From: Frigoribacterium sp.
Lineage (GTDB): Bacteria > Actinomycetota > Actinomycetes > Actinomycetales > Microbacteriaceae
Length of the DNA stretch: 64,000 bases
Assembly: GCA_025363205.1 (NCBI GenBank)
Contig: JANYEI010000139.1
Coordinates: 1 to 64,000 of the forward strand
Direction of reading: 5' to 3'
The position numbers were made by a program, and so were the translations under genes. This document shows, in pieces, positions 26,867 through 35,153 of this stretch; position 1 is the first letter of the stretch; every line of letters starts with the position of its first letter. The notes under the pieces are model-generated. The model worked only from the letters and a program-made list of their open reading frames with translations. It was not told the origin of the DNA and made no database searches.

Positions 26867-29695
26867 CTAAACCAGCGATCTCAGAACATACTGGAGGATG
26901 CCGCCGTTGCGGTAGTAGTCCGCCTCACCGGGGGTGTCGATGCGCACGACCGCGTCGAATTCGACGGTCTGCTTGCCTGCCGCGGAGTGCTCGGTCGGAA
27001 CCGCAGTCACGTGGACTGTCTTCGGCGTTGTGCCCTCATTCAGCTCAGTGAGACCCGAGATACTCACAACCTCTGTGCCGTCGAGACCAAGGCTCGCCCA
27101 GCTCTCCCCTACCGGGAACTGCAGCGGCACGACGCCCATTCCGATCAGGTTCGAGCGGTGGATGCGCTCGAAACTCTCCACGATGACCGCCTTGACGCCG
27201 AGAAGGCTCGTGCCCTTGGCCGCCCAGTCGCGCGACGACCCGGAGCCATACTCCTTGCCGCCAAAGATCACGAGCGGAATGCCCGCGGCCTGGTAGTTCT
27301 GGCTTGCATCGTAGATGAACGACTGGGGCGCATCCGCCTGGGTGAAGTCGCGGGTGAATCCTCCCTCAACGCCGGATCCATTGTTGGCATCAGCGAGGAG
27401 CTGGTTACGCAGGCGGATGTTGGCGAACGTACCGCGGATCATCACCTCGTGGTTTCCACGGCGCGACCCGTAGGAGTTAAAATCGTTGCGGTCGACTCCG
27501 TGGTCGGCCAGGTACTTCCCCGCCGGGCTGTCGGCCTTGATGTTACCGGCCGGGCTGATGTGATCGGTGGTGACCGAGTCGCCAAGCTTTGCCAGCACGC
27601 GGGCGCCGGCGATGTCGCTGACCGGAGTGGTCTCGAGGGTCATCCCGTCGAAGTACGGGGGCTTGCGCACATAGGTGGACTCGCTGTCCCACTCGAAGAC
27701 CTCGCTGCCCGGAGTCGGAAGCGAGCGCCATCGATCATCCCCGTCAAAGACCTCTCCGTACTCCTTGGTGAACATCGCAGTGTCGATCGAGGAGTCGATG
27801 GTGGACTGCACTTCGGCGGCATCCGGCCAGATGTCCTTGAGGTAGACCTCGGTGCCGTCATTGGCGGTACCGAGAGAGTCGGTCTCGAAGTCGAAGTTCA
27901 TCGACCCGGCGAGGGCGTATGCGATGACGAGAGGCGGACTTGCGAGATAGTTCATCTTCACGTCGGGGCTGATCCGGCCTTCGAAGTTGCGGTTACCAGA
28001 GAGCACAGCGGTGACCGCGAGATCGTTCTTGTTGATCGCGTCGGTGACCTCTTCGATCAGCGGACCGGTATTACCGATGCAGACGGTGCAGCCGTAGCCG
28101 ACCGTGTAGAAACCGAGTGCCTCGAGGTCGTCGGTGAGTCCGGCCTTTGCGTAATAGTCGGTGACCACTTTGGAGCCGGGAGCCAGGGTCGTCTTGACCC
28201 ACGGCTTGGACGTGAGGCCCTTCTTGACGGCGTTGCGAGCCAGGAGACCGGCCGCGATCATGACCGAGGGATTCGAGGTGTTTGTGCAGGAGGTGATCGC
28301 TGCCACGGCGACGGCACCATGGTCAAGGACGTAGCTCTGGCCGGACTTCGTGGTCACGTCGGTGGGGCGGGAAACGGACGACGGTGCGTGACTGACGTGG
28401 GTGTGATGGTGGTTGTTGTGGTCATCCTCCGGCTGATTGCTTGGCGGATCGGAAGCCGGGAATGACTCGCAGATGCCGAGGTCGACCAGGTCGTGATCGA
28501 TCTCGGCGTAGCTCGTGAGGTCCTTCGCGAACTGCGCCTTGGCCGACGAGAGAATCACCCGATCCTGAGGCCGCTTTGGTCCCGCGATTGAGGGAACAAC
28601 CGTGGAGAGGTCAAGTTCGAGGTACTCGCTGAAGGTGGGCTCAGAGTCAGCGTTGTGCCAGAGGGTCTGGAGCTTGGCGTAAGCCTCGACCAGAGCAACC
28701 TGCTCATCGCTGCGCCCAGTGAGGCGCAGGTAGTCGAGGGTGACATCGTCGATCGGGAACATCGCGGCCGTTGAACCGAACTCAGGACTCATATTCCCGA
28801 TGGTGGCGCGATTGGCCAGGGGCACTGCAGCGACTCCCGCCCCGTAGAACTCGACGAACTTGCCGACCACGCCGTGCCCCCGCAATTGTTCGGTGATGGT
28901 GAGAACGACATCCGTTGCGGTGACTCCGGTGGGAATGATGCCGGTGAGTTTGAAACCGACGACTTTGGGAATGAGCATGGAGACGGGCTGGCCGAGCATT
29001 GCTGCCTCGGCTTCGATGCCGCCAACACCCCAGCCGAGCACACCGAGGCCGTTGACCATGGTGGTGTGCGAGTCAGTGCCGACGCAGGTGTCGGGATAGG
29101 CCTGCAGCACACCGCCCACCGTGCGGGTCATCGTGACGCGGGCGAGGTACTCGATGTTGACCTGGTGCACGATTCCGGTCCCTGGCGGCACGACCTTGAA
29201 GTCGTCGAACGCGGTCTGCCCCCAGCGCAGGAACTGGTAGCGCTCACCGTTGCGCTCGTACTCAATTTCGACATTGCGCTCGAGGGCATTCTCGGAGCCG
29301 AACAGATCGGCGATCACGGAGTGATCGATCACGAGCTCGGCCGGAGCCAGCGGATTGATTTTCTTGGGGTCGCCTCCGAGGGCGGAGACAGCCTCGCGCA
29401 TGGTGGCGAGGTCGACGATGCAGGGCACGCCGGTGAAGTCCTGCATGATCACGCGGGCGGGGGTGAACTGGATCTCGGTGTCCGGCTCGGCCGTCGGCAC
29501 CCAGGACCCGAGGGCCTCGATCTGCGTTTTCGTGACGTTCGCGCCATCTTCGGTGCGCAGCAGATTCTCCAGTAGCACTTTGAGGCTGTAGGGCAGCTTC
29601 TCATACCCGGGCACGCGGTCCACCCGGAAGATCTCGTAGTCGGTGGAACCGACCGTCAGCGTATCTTTCGAACCGAAGCTGTTAACCTGCGACAT
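26867..29695 (-). CDS. acnA: Aconitate hydratase A
   Basis: A 942-residue TCA-cycle aconitase of the AcnA/IRP type. The three [4Fe-4S] cysteines are in [13 protein letters not shown] and [13 protein letters not shown], and the swivel domain has [19 protein letters not shown] low-complexity, His-rich insert ([18 protein letters not shown]) separates two catalytic-core segments before the first Cys; it lies where actinobacterial AcnA proteins vary in length. Start is the ATG at 29695 with AAGGGAG upstream; 47 extra in-frame codons further upstream read through tandem repeats and are rejected. A palindromic site lies about 200 bp upstream. Confidence 0.97.
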   Translation of the reverse strand: MSQVNSFGSKDTLTVGSTDYEIFRVDRVPGYEKLPYSLKVLLENLLRTEDGANVTKTQIEALGSWVPTAEPDTEIQFTPARVIMQDFTGVPCIVDLATMREAVSALGGDPKKINPLAPAELVIDHSVIADLFGSENALERNVEIEYERNGERYQFLRWGQTAFDDFKVVPPGTGIVHQVNIEYLARVTMTRTVGGVLQAYPDTCVGTDSHTTMVNGLGVLGWGVGGIEAEAAMLGQPVSMLIPKVVGFKLTGIIPTGVTATDVVLTITEQLRGHGVVGKFVEFYGAGVAAVPLANRATIGNMSPEFGSTAAMFPIDDVTLDYLRLTGRSDEQVALVEAYAKLQTLWHNADSEPTFSEYLELDLSTVVPSIAGPKRPQDRVILSSAKAQFAKDLTSYAEIDHDLVDLGICESFPASDPPSNQPEDDHNNHHHTHVSHAPSSVSRPTDVTTKSGQSYVLDHGAVAVAAITSCTNTSNPSVMIAAGLLARNAVKKGLTSKPWVKTTLAPGSKVVTDYYAKAGLTDDLEALGFYTVGYGCTVCIGNTGPLIEEVTDAINKNDLAVTAVLSGNRNFEGRISPDVKMNYLASPPLVIAYALAGSMNFDFETDSLGTANDGTEVYLKDIWPDAAEVQSTIDSSIDTAMFTKEYGEVFDGDDRWRSLPTPGSEVFEWDSESTYVRKPPYFDGMTLETTPVSDIAGARVLAKLGDSVTTDHISPAGNIKADSPAGKYLADHGVDRNDFNSYGSRRGNHEVMIRGTFANIRLRNQLLADANNGSGVEGGFTRDFTQADAPQSFIYDASQNYQAAGIPLVIFGGKEYGSGSSRDWAAKGTSLLGVKAVIVESFERIHRSNLIGMGVVPLQFPVGESWASLGLDGTEVVSISGLTELNEGTTPKTVHVTAVPTEHSAAGKQTVEFDAVVRIDTPGEADYYRNGGILQYVLRSLV

Positions 29696-29736
29696 TGCGC
29701 GACTCCCTTGCTGAGCTGAACGAGGCTTTACTGAAC

Positions 29737-29764
29737 TGAGTGACCTGATCTGAGTGACCTGATC
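29737..29764. repeat. Two tandem copies of a 14-bp unit upstream of acnA
   Basis: TGAGTGACCTGATC occurs at 29737-29750 and again, unchanged, at 29751-29764, with TG following. It lies 40-70 bp upstream of the acnA start codon, in the presumed leader or promoter region. It may be slippage-prone sequence or paired regulator half-sites. Confidence 0.6.
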
Positions 29765-29818
29765 TGCACGAGGCGGTCGTACCTCATCCTGAACCTCGAC
29801 CACCCGGCGTGCCATCAC

Positions 29819-29852
29819 GGCAAGCCATCGTGGCAAGCCATCGTGGCAAGCC
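29819..29852. repeat. 13-bp tandem repeat, 2.6 copies, upstream of acnA
   Basis: GGCAAGCCATCGT stands at 29819-29831 and 29832-29844, and a partial GGCAAGCC at 29845-29852. Together with the 14-bp repeat nearby it makes the acnA upstream region unusually repetitive compared with the other intergenic gaps here. Confidence 0.6.
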
Positions 29853-29896
29853 TAAGTCTTGAGCGCTCTTTCGAGCCATCCCATCGACATCAAAAG

Positions 29897-29914
29897 TATC
29901 TTGATATCAAGATA
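29897..29914. promoter_or_regulatory. 18-bp perfect palindrome, probable operator upstream of acnA
   Basis: TATCTTGATATCAAGATA is its own reverse complement. It lies about 200 bp upstream of acnA and 32 bp beyond the 3' end of the DUF3159 gene, in an AT-rich patch. The TTGA/TCAA core with dyad symmetry resembles MarR-type operators, but the regulator cannot be named from sequence. The most likely target is acnA (and possibly dxs behind it). Confidence 0.6.
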
Positions 29915-29945
29915 GATTAGCACGCCGCGGGGTGAACATCAGGCT

Positions 29946-30665
29946 CTATTGGGAGGTGTCAGACCCGTCATCGGAAAGACGCCCGTAGACGGCCCGCACG
30001 AGAAGCCAGGTCACCCAGAGCATTCCCGCATACAGCGGTACGCCGAGGATTAGCTTCGCGCCGGCGAGCAATTCGGTATTCCCCGCCAGATAGAGCGGCA
30101 CCTCTACCGCGAGTCGCAGCCCGAACAGCGCCGCCCACAGCCAGGTCGCCAAATACAGCGCCCGTCGCTTGGCCTTCGTCTTTCGCCACTGAAAGCCATC
30201 GTTGGTGAGAAAACCGAAAATAATCCCGATGAGCGGCCACCGGATCAGGATGCTCACCAGCAGTACCGTGAGGCTCACGACATTGATGACGATCCCGGGG
30301 ATGAAGTTCGCTTCTGCTTTGCCCGTGAGGAGCGCCAATAGCGCGGACAGCGCGATTCCGACGATCCCGGCGAGGGCCTGAGTGAGCGGCGTCTTGGTCG
30401 CTAGACGCACGATCACGAACACGAGGGCGAGAGCGACCGGCGCGAGAACGGAGAGAACGAGGCTCTTCGTAAGGGTGTAGATGACGAGGAATCCAAGCCC
30501 AGGGAGAATCGATTCGATCAGCCCGCGCACTCCACCGACCGCTCTGAGCAGCGATGCAGCGGTCGGTACCTCACCCGGCGCTACCTGGCCGAGGCCGGTC
30601 TTTCGCATGGCATCTGCGAAGGCGTCACGGAATCCCGTCGGCGGGGACTCGTCTTCGACTGCCAC
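29946..30665 (-). CDS. DUF3159 family membrane protein
   Basis: A 239-residue integral membrane protein with about five or six helices, recognised as DUF3159 from GVRGLIESILPGLGFLVIY and from the RWPLIGIIFGFLTNDGFQW stretch. The function is unknown; the family travels with dut and DUF3710, as it does here. Start is the GTG at 30665, 5 bp after the DUF3710 stop. A far longer open frame upstream would overlap DUF3710 entirely and is rejected. Confidence 0.88.
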   Translation of the reverse strand: MAVEDESPPTGFRDAFADAMRKTGLGQVAPGEVPTAASLLRAVGGVRGLIESILPGLGFLVIYTLTKSLVLSVLAPVALALVFVIVRLATKTPLTQALAGIVGIALSALLALLTGKAEANFIPGIVINVVSLTVLLVSILIRWPLIGIIFGFLTNDGFQWRKTKAKRRALYLATWLWAALFGLRLAVEVPLYLAGNTELLAGAKLILGVPLYAGMLWVTWLLVRAVYGRLSDDGSDTSQ

Positions 30666-30670
30666 CGGGC

Positions 30671-31339
30671 TCAGGCGCCCGGCGAAAAGGGCGCGTCTTC
30701 GACGGGAGCGGCCGTCTTCGGCATGTGAAGGGGAATGAGGTCGCGGGGCGGCATCGGAGCCTTCCCGCGCACAACGACCACGCTTCGAAACAGCTCCTCG
30801 ATCTTCGACGCAGCCTCCTGGTCGACGGCACCATCGCCAGCGATCACGCCTCGAAGGAACCACCGTGGGCCGTCTACTCCGATGAAGCGCGCGAGCCGGG
30901 TGGAATCGGGCTGACCCGGTGTCGTCGCGGGGATCTCCGCAAGCAACTCCGGGCCGAATGGGCCGTCCGAAAGGCGCGTGGTACCACCCTGCTTCGCGAT
31001 CTGATCGGCGATCTGGTCGCGAATCTCGTGCCAGAGTCCCGAACTTCGGGGCGCAGCAAAAGGCTGCACCTGCAGGGTCGACCCGGCATAGTCAAGACCG
31101 ACAGCCACCACGCGCTGGCTGCCTTCCTCCACCTCGAGTCGCAACTGCAGTCCCTCCCTCGGGAGAATCTTTACTCCGCCGAGGTCGACATAGGGTCGCA
31201 CAGGGTTCGCTTCGGACTCGTCGAGCGGGCCCTCCGTCTCGCGATCGACCGGAGCCGACTTCGACTGCTCATCCGCACGATTCTCATCGATGCTATCGAT
31301 CGGCTCGTCCTCGCCGGACGGCGAAGTGGTGTCGCTCAC
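30671..31339 (-). CDS. DUF3710 family protein
   Basis: A 222-residue soluble protein of the actinobacterial DUF3710 family. A disordered acidic N-terminus (about 1-45) leads into NPVRPYVDLGGVKILPREG, and the conserved LARFIGVDGPRWFLRGVIAG follows near residue 155. No catalytic motif is apparent. It begins with a GTG overlapping the dut stop by 4 bp, so it is translated with dut. Confidence 0.9.
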   Translation of the reverse strand: MSDTTSPSGEDEPIDSIDENRADEQSKSAPVDRETEGPLDESEANPVRPYVDLGGVKILPREGLQLRLEVEEGSQRVVAVGLDYAGSTLQVQPFAAPRSSGLWHEIRDQIADQIAKQGGTTRLSDGPFGPELLAEIPATTPGQPDSTRLARFIGVDGPRWFLRGVIAGDGAVDQEAASKIEELFRSVVVVRGKAPMPPRDLIPLHMPKTAAPVEDAPFSPGA

Positions 31340-31818
31340 AGGAACTCTCCTTTTTGGTCGTCGTGAAGTGATTCACTTTCGATGGTCGTGTAGCCGGTCG
31401 ACCCGAAGCCAGACTCGCCGCGCTGGCTGCCGGGCAGCGTGGCAACGGGAATAAACCGCGCCCTCGTCACTGGCATGATCACGAGCTGGGCGATCCGATC
31501 GCCGACCGCGACAGAGTATGGCACGGAGCTGTCTGTATTCAGCAGAGTGACGCTGATCTCTCCCCGATAGCCGGCGTCTACGGTACCAGGGCTGTTCACG
31601 ATAGTGATGCCGTGCCTCGCCGCGAGCCCGCTGCGGGGTACGACGAACGCGACATATCCATCGGGCAGGGCGATCGCCACACCGGTGGCAACGGTAGCGC
31701 GTTCTCCGGGCGCGAGCTGCACGGCCACGGCTGCGGTGAGGTCGGCGCCAGCGTCCCCTTGGTGCGAATAGGCGGGCATCCGATCAGCAACGATCAGTAC
31801 TTCCACGGTTTGAGCCAC
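31336..31818 (-). CDS. dut: Deoxyuridine 5'-triphosphate nucleotidohydrolase
   Basis: Trimeric dUTPase of 160 residues that hydrolyses dUTP to dUMP and keeps uracil out of DNA. All five motifs are visible, including GDAGADLTA, VPRSGLAARHG, NSPGTVDAGYRGEI and the C-terminal RGESGFGSTGY that closes over the substrate. Start is a GTG at 31818. A longer start upstream would overlap the divergent DUF3093 gene. Confidence 0.96.
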   Translation of the reverse strand: MAQTVEVLIVADRMPAYSHQGDAGADLTAAVAVQLAPGERATVATGVAIALPDGYVAFVVPRSGLAARHGITIVNSPGTVDAGYRGEISVTLLNTDSSVPYSVAVGDRIAQLVIMPVTRARFIPVATLPGSQRGESGFGSTGYTTIESESLHDDQKGEFL

Positions 31819-31882
31819 GTCACGAGGGTAGTGCAGAACGCCTGCGCTGTCGGAGCTCCGCAAAGTCTGATCGAATGGGACC

Positions 31883-32371
31883 ATGACGCTGAACAGCCCT
31901 GACGGTCCTACGAGGCTCACCACGCTGTATCGCGAACAGATCTGGCCATCGCCTTGGGTGTTTGTCTCAACGGCCCTCGTCATTCCGGCCAGCCTGCTGG
32001 TGTTTCTGCCGATCAACTTTTTCGCGGGGGTGATCATCGCCATCGTGCTCTACGGGGCGATCGTGATGGTGCTCGTGGCGACCTCCCCGGTAATTTCGGT
32101 GTCATCCGGGGAGCTCGTGGCTGGTCGCGCGCGCGTGCCGGTCGACCTCATCAGCACGGTAACGGCGTTTGAAGGCGAGGAAGCGACGCTGCAGCGCGGT
32201 CGCATGCTCGACGCTCGGGCTTGGCTGCTGATCCGCGGCTGGGTATCTCCGGTCGTGAGAATCGAGCTTTCCGACCCGAGCGACCCGACCCCGTACTGGA
32301 TCGTGTCGACTCGGTCTCCCGCTGCGCTCGTCGCCGCGATCGCAAGCGCGAAGGCGGCTCAGAACATCTGA
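31883..32371 (+). CDS. DUF3093 family membrane protein
   Basis: A 162-residue protein with two adjacent membrane helices (about residues 25-68: VFVSTALVIPASLLVFLP and FAGVIIAIVLYGAIVMVLV) and a C-terminal soluble domain containing DARAWLLIRGWVSPVVRIEL and DPTPYWIVSTRSP. These are DUF3093 features; function unknown. It is divergent from dut and convergent with the DUF4193 gene, the standard actinobacterial order. Confidence 0.9.
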   Translation: MTLNSPDGPTRLTTLYREQIWPSPWVFVSTALVIPASLLVFLPINFFAGVIIAIVLYGAIVMVLVATSPVISVSSGELVAGRARVPVDLISTVTAFEGEEATLQRGRMLDARAWLLIRGWVSPVVRIELSDPSDPTPYWIVSTRSPAALVAAIASAKAAQNI

Positions 32372-32378
32372 AGTATGG

Positions 32379-32672
32379 TCAGGCCGCGCATTCCTGGCAG
32401 ATCAGGCCGAGCTTCTCTTCGTGGTCCAGCTGGGAGCGATGCTTCACCAGGAAACATTGCACGCAGGTGAATTCGTCTGCCTGCGGGGGCAGCACCACAA
32501 CGTCGAGGTCGAGATCTGAGAGGTCTGCACCCGGGAGTTCGAAGCCTCCGGGATTGTCGGCGTCATCGACGTCGACCACGCCGGACATCTTGTCCGGGAC
32601 GCGCTCTTTTAGAGCCTCGATCGACTCGGAGTCGTCGTCGGTCTTTCGAGGTGCGTCGTAGTCGGTTGCCAT
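32379..32672 (-). CDS. DUF4193 family small zinc-ribbon-like protein
   Basis: A 97-residue acidic protein starting MATDYDAPRK, with two Cys pairs near the C-terminus (CVQC and CQEC about 21 residues apart) that probably bind zinc. The HRSQL spacer and DLDLDVVVLPPQADEF stretch fit DUF4193. Family function is unknown. It is divergent from sepH, with a 200-bp gap between them. Confidence 0.9.
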   Translation of the reverse strand: MATDYDAPRKTDDDSESIEALKERVPDKMSGVVDVDDADNPGGFELPGADLSDLDLDVVVLPPQADEFTCVQCFLVKHRSQLDHEEKLGLICQECAA

Positions 32673-32733
32673 GCGTATCCAGTTCCTAAAAATATCGATT
32701 GGTCTCAATCGGCGGCCATAGTTTGCATCATTA

Positions 32734-32750
32734 GTTTGCGAATAGCAAAC
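32734..32750. promoter_or_regulatory. Inverted repeat in the DUF4193-sepH divergent promoter region
   Basis: GTTTGC-GAATA-GCAAAC forms a perfect 6-bp dyad, and a further GTTTGC occurs 13 bp earlier. It lies in the 200-bp gap shared by two divergent genes, a reasonable place for an operator. A second short dyad, TCCCC-N6-GGGGA, follows at 32808-32823. No regulator can be assigned. Confidence 0.4.
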
Positions 32751-32872
32751 CACTGCCAAATGACCGTGAATCCGACATCGGCGCAACTTGCGGCACGCCC
32801 GGGATATTCCCCGGATTTGGGGACTGTCCGTGCGACTCTAGATTCGATAAGTGACCGCGAAAGGCGTCCAGT

Positions 32873-33973
32873 ATGCAAGACCTGAGAGTCATTGGGGTGG
32901 AGAACGGCGCACTCCTCGTCGCATCCGACGAAGGTACCAAGTACCGCATTGCCATCGACGAGGTGATGCAGTCGAAACTGCGACAGTCGATCCCTGACCC
33001 GGGATCGGGACGCAAGTTGGCGCCACGTGAAATCCAGGCCCACATCCGGTCGGGGATGTCGGCGCAGGATGTCGCATCCATCACGGGCGTTCCGATCGAG
33101 TACATCCAGAAATTCGAGGGACCGGTGCTCGCCGAGCGCGAGTTCGTTGTCAACTCCGCTCTCGGTGTGCCGGTGCACACCGCGATGGAAACCGACCCCC
33201 TCGGTAATGGTTCGACCTTCGGCACCGTAATTCGCGAGCGTCTCTATGATCTCGGGGCGATCGATGAGCGATGGGCAAGCTGGAAAGAGGTCGGTGGAGG
33301 CTGGGTCGTGAAGCTTGCTTTCAACGCCGAGCAGATCGAACGGGATGCCCGATGGCGTTTCGACCCCAAGAAGGCGGCGCTTTCACCGCTCAATAACGAA
33401 GCCATCACGCTCTCCCAACAGGGGGACGCCTCAGGCGCCCTTGTTCCAAGACTCCGCGCCGTTGGGGACGAAGAGCGCCAGCCCGACCAGTCTCGCTTCG
33501 ACAGTGGTGCGTTCAGCAACGAGGAACTCGCTCAGCAGGAGCCGGGTCCGCTCGGCGGGCGCCGCGAGGGCGGGTCTCGCCTCGAAGCTGTCCGCTCTGG
33601 CCGACTCGATGACGCACCAGTCGCTGTGTCGGATGCGGCTATCAACCGTGCTCCAGCCACCGACGAGCCAGAGTCCAACCAGACCGCCGACCTGCTGGAA
33701 GCCCTCCGGCGTCGGCGCGGCGAACGCGAATCAGCTGGCTTCGGTGACAGCACTTCGGGCTCTGACTCCACGCCTGCGCATCCGCCCACCGGCACCATCC
33801 GTCTCGTCGACGTGCCTCTCGACGTGTTCGGAGACGAGAACGATAACCGTCCAGGCAACACCGCACCGCAGCCCAATGTCTTCCAACCGCGTTCCTCATC
33901 CCGTAAAGGCCGCGCGGCAATGCCGAGTTGGGATGAGATTGTCTTCGGCGCGCGGTCGGACGACGACCTCTAG
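32873..33973 (+). CDS. sepH: Septation protein SepH
   Basis: A 366-residue actinobacterial cell-division protein (formerly DUF3071). It has the N-terminal domain starting MQDLRVIGVENGALLV, a helix-turn-helix-like region (LAPREIQAHIRSGMSAQDVA, about 50-75) and the conserved GVPIEYIQKFEGPVLAERE. In Streptomyces and mycobacteria SepH stimulates FtsZ assembly. The C-terminal 170 residues are low-complexity and poorly conserved, as usual. It is transcribed toward the phosphodiesterase gene, ending 31 bp from it. Confidence 0.93.
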   Translation: MQDLRVIGVENGALLVASDEGTKYRIAIDEVMQSKLRQSIPDPGSGRKLAPREIQAHIRSGMSAQDVASITGVPIEYIQKFEGPVLAEREFVVNSALGVPVHTAMETDPLGNGSTFGTVIRERLYDLGAIDERWASWKEVGGGWVVKLAFNAEQIERDARWRFDPKKAALSPLNNEAITLSQQGDASGALVPRLRAVGDEERQPDQSRFDSGAFSNEELAQQEPGPLGGRREGGSRLEAVRSGRLDDAPVAVSDAAINRAPATDEPESNQTADLLEALRRRRGERESAGFGDSTSGSDSTPAHPPTGTIRLVDVPLDVFGDENDNRPGNTAPQPNVFQPRSSSRKGRAAMPSWDEIVFGARSDDDL

Positions 33974-34004
33974 CCCCGTAGCTCCAGCCTCGTAGCTCTC
34001 GCCC

Positions 34005-35141
34005 TCAGGCGAATGCGCCGAATCGCAACAGGGGAATTGCAAGCTCATCCGAGGACCACGAACCGTGTTGCCCAACCATATTTCGGCCGGTGTTGGTCAC
34101 AACTCTCGAGTCGTAATAGGCGATGTTCTTTCGTGCGGCGATAATGATGTCACCGATTCGGGGAATCACCTCTGAATCCACGGATGGCCCGAACCAGCCC
34201 GACTCAATCGCCTCAGCGCGCGACACTGTCCACGATCGTGAACCCTCGATCTCCCGCCAGGATGCAAGCACTGTCGCACGAAGATCGCTCGACGCATCGG
34301 GCTCAAAGTGCAGTTGCAGTGCCCGGGGTTCACCCGCGATGAAACGGATGCCGTCGATGAGACGCGGCTCAGTGTCGAACAGCACCTGGGAATTGTGCGG
34401 CACATCCAGCACCCCATGGTCGGCCGTCAACAGCATCCCCTCGCCCCGACCGAGCGTCGGCGTGAAAGAGCGCACAGTCCGGTCGAGTTCTTCCAGCAAA
34501 GTTGTCCAGAGTGGGGACTGCCATCCGGCAGAATGGCCGGCCTGGTCCAATTCGGGCACGTAGAGGTAGATCAGCCCACGATCGATCTCATCGAGCACAG
34601 AACGTGCCTTTTCGAAACGCTCAGACATCGTCCCGCCGCTGCGATACTCGGCCCCCCGCAACACCGCGCGAGTGAATCCGGAAGACCGGTAGCGCTCTGA
34701 CCCGATCGCGAAACTCGGGATGCCGGCATCCCGCGCTTTCTCGAACAGCGTTGGCACCCGTTGCCAGGACGCGGGATCGAGACGGGCGTCCCAGCCGCTC
34801 AATTGGTTGACGACGCGGTCATTGGCCGCGTCGAACACGCTATACCCGACCAGTCCGTGGATTCCCGGCGTTTCGCCAGTGGTGAGCGAGGCAAGCGCCG
34901 ATGCAGTGGTGGACGGGAAGCGTGCACCGATCGTTGACGCCGCGGTGAGCATCGGGGCGAGGGTGCGGGCGTGCCCGGCGCGGGCAGTGAGAGCGGATGC
35001 TCCGAGCCCGTCCACGAGCAGGACGATCGCCTTTTCCACCGGAGGAAGGGACAGGGGATTCGGCTCATGTGCAATTGCGAGAAGTGAACTTGGAACGACA
35101 TCGGCAAGGCTGAACCGGTGCGTTTTAGTGGCCGGTAGCAT
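34005..35141 (-). CDS. Alkaline-phosphatase-superfamily phosphodiesterase
   Basis: A 378-residue nucleotide pyrophosphatase/phosphodiesterase-like enzyme. Metal-site residues appear in AIVLLVDGLGASAL, the Thr nucleophile in GARFPSTTASALASL, and later metal ligands in YVPELDQAGHSAGW and LLTADHGVLDVPHN. The substrate is unknown; similar genes next to parC are common in actinobacteria. No signal peptide is seen. The start at 35141 lies 12 bp from the divergent parC ATG. The frame stays open much further, but only as the antisense of parC. Confidence 0.9.
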   Translation of the reverse strand: MLPATKTHRFSLADVVPSSLLAIAHEPNPLSLPPVEKAIVLLVDGLGASALTARAGHARTLAPMLTAASTIGARFPSTTASALASLTTGETPGIHGLVGYSVFDAANDRVVNQLSGWDARLDPASWQRVPTLFEKARDAGIPSFAIGSERYRSSGFTRAVLRGAEYRSGGTMSERFEKARSVLDEIDRGLIYLYVPELDQAGHSAGWQSPLWTTLLEELDRTVRSFTPTLGRGEGMLLTADHGVLDVPHNSQVLFDTEPRLIDGIRFIAGEPRALQLHFEPDASSDLRATVLASWREIEGSRSWTVSRAEAIESGWFGPSVDSEVIPRIGDIIIAARKNIAYYDSRVVTNTGRNMVGQHGSWSSDELAIPLLRFGAFA

Positions 35142-35153
35142 GGGGGCAATCCT

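Noticed and set aside
26687..28465. Plus-strand open frame of 592 codons
   Set aside because: It is antisense to dxs and acnA, which have complete family motifs. Long antisense frames are expected at this GC content.
29696..29836. N-terminal extension of AcnA by 47 codons
   Set aside because: It would translate the tandem repeats of the leader. The ATG at 29695 has a good ribosome binding site and the family N-terminus.
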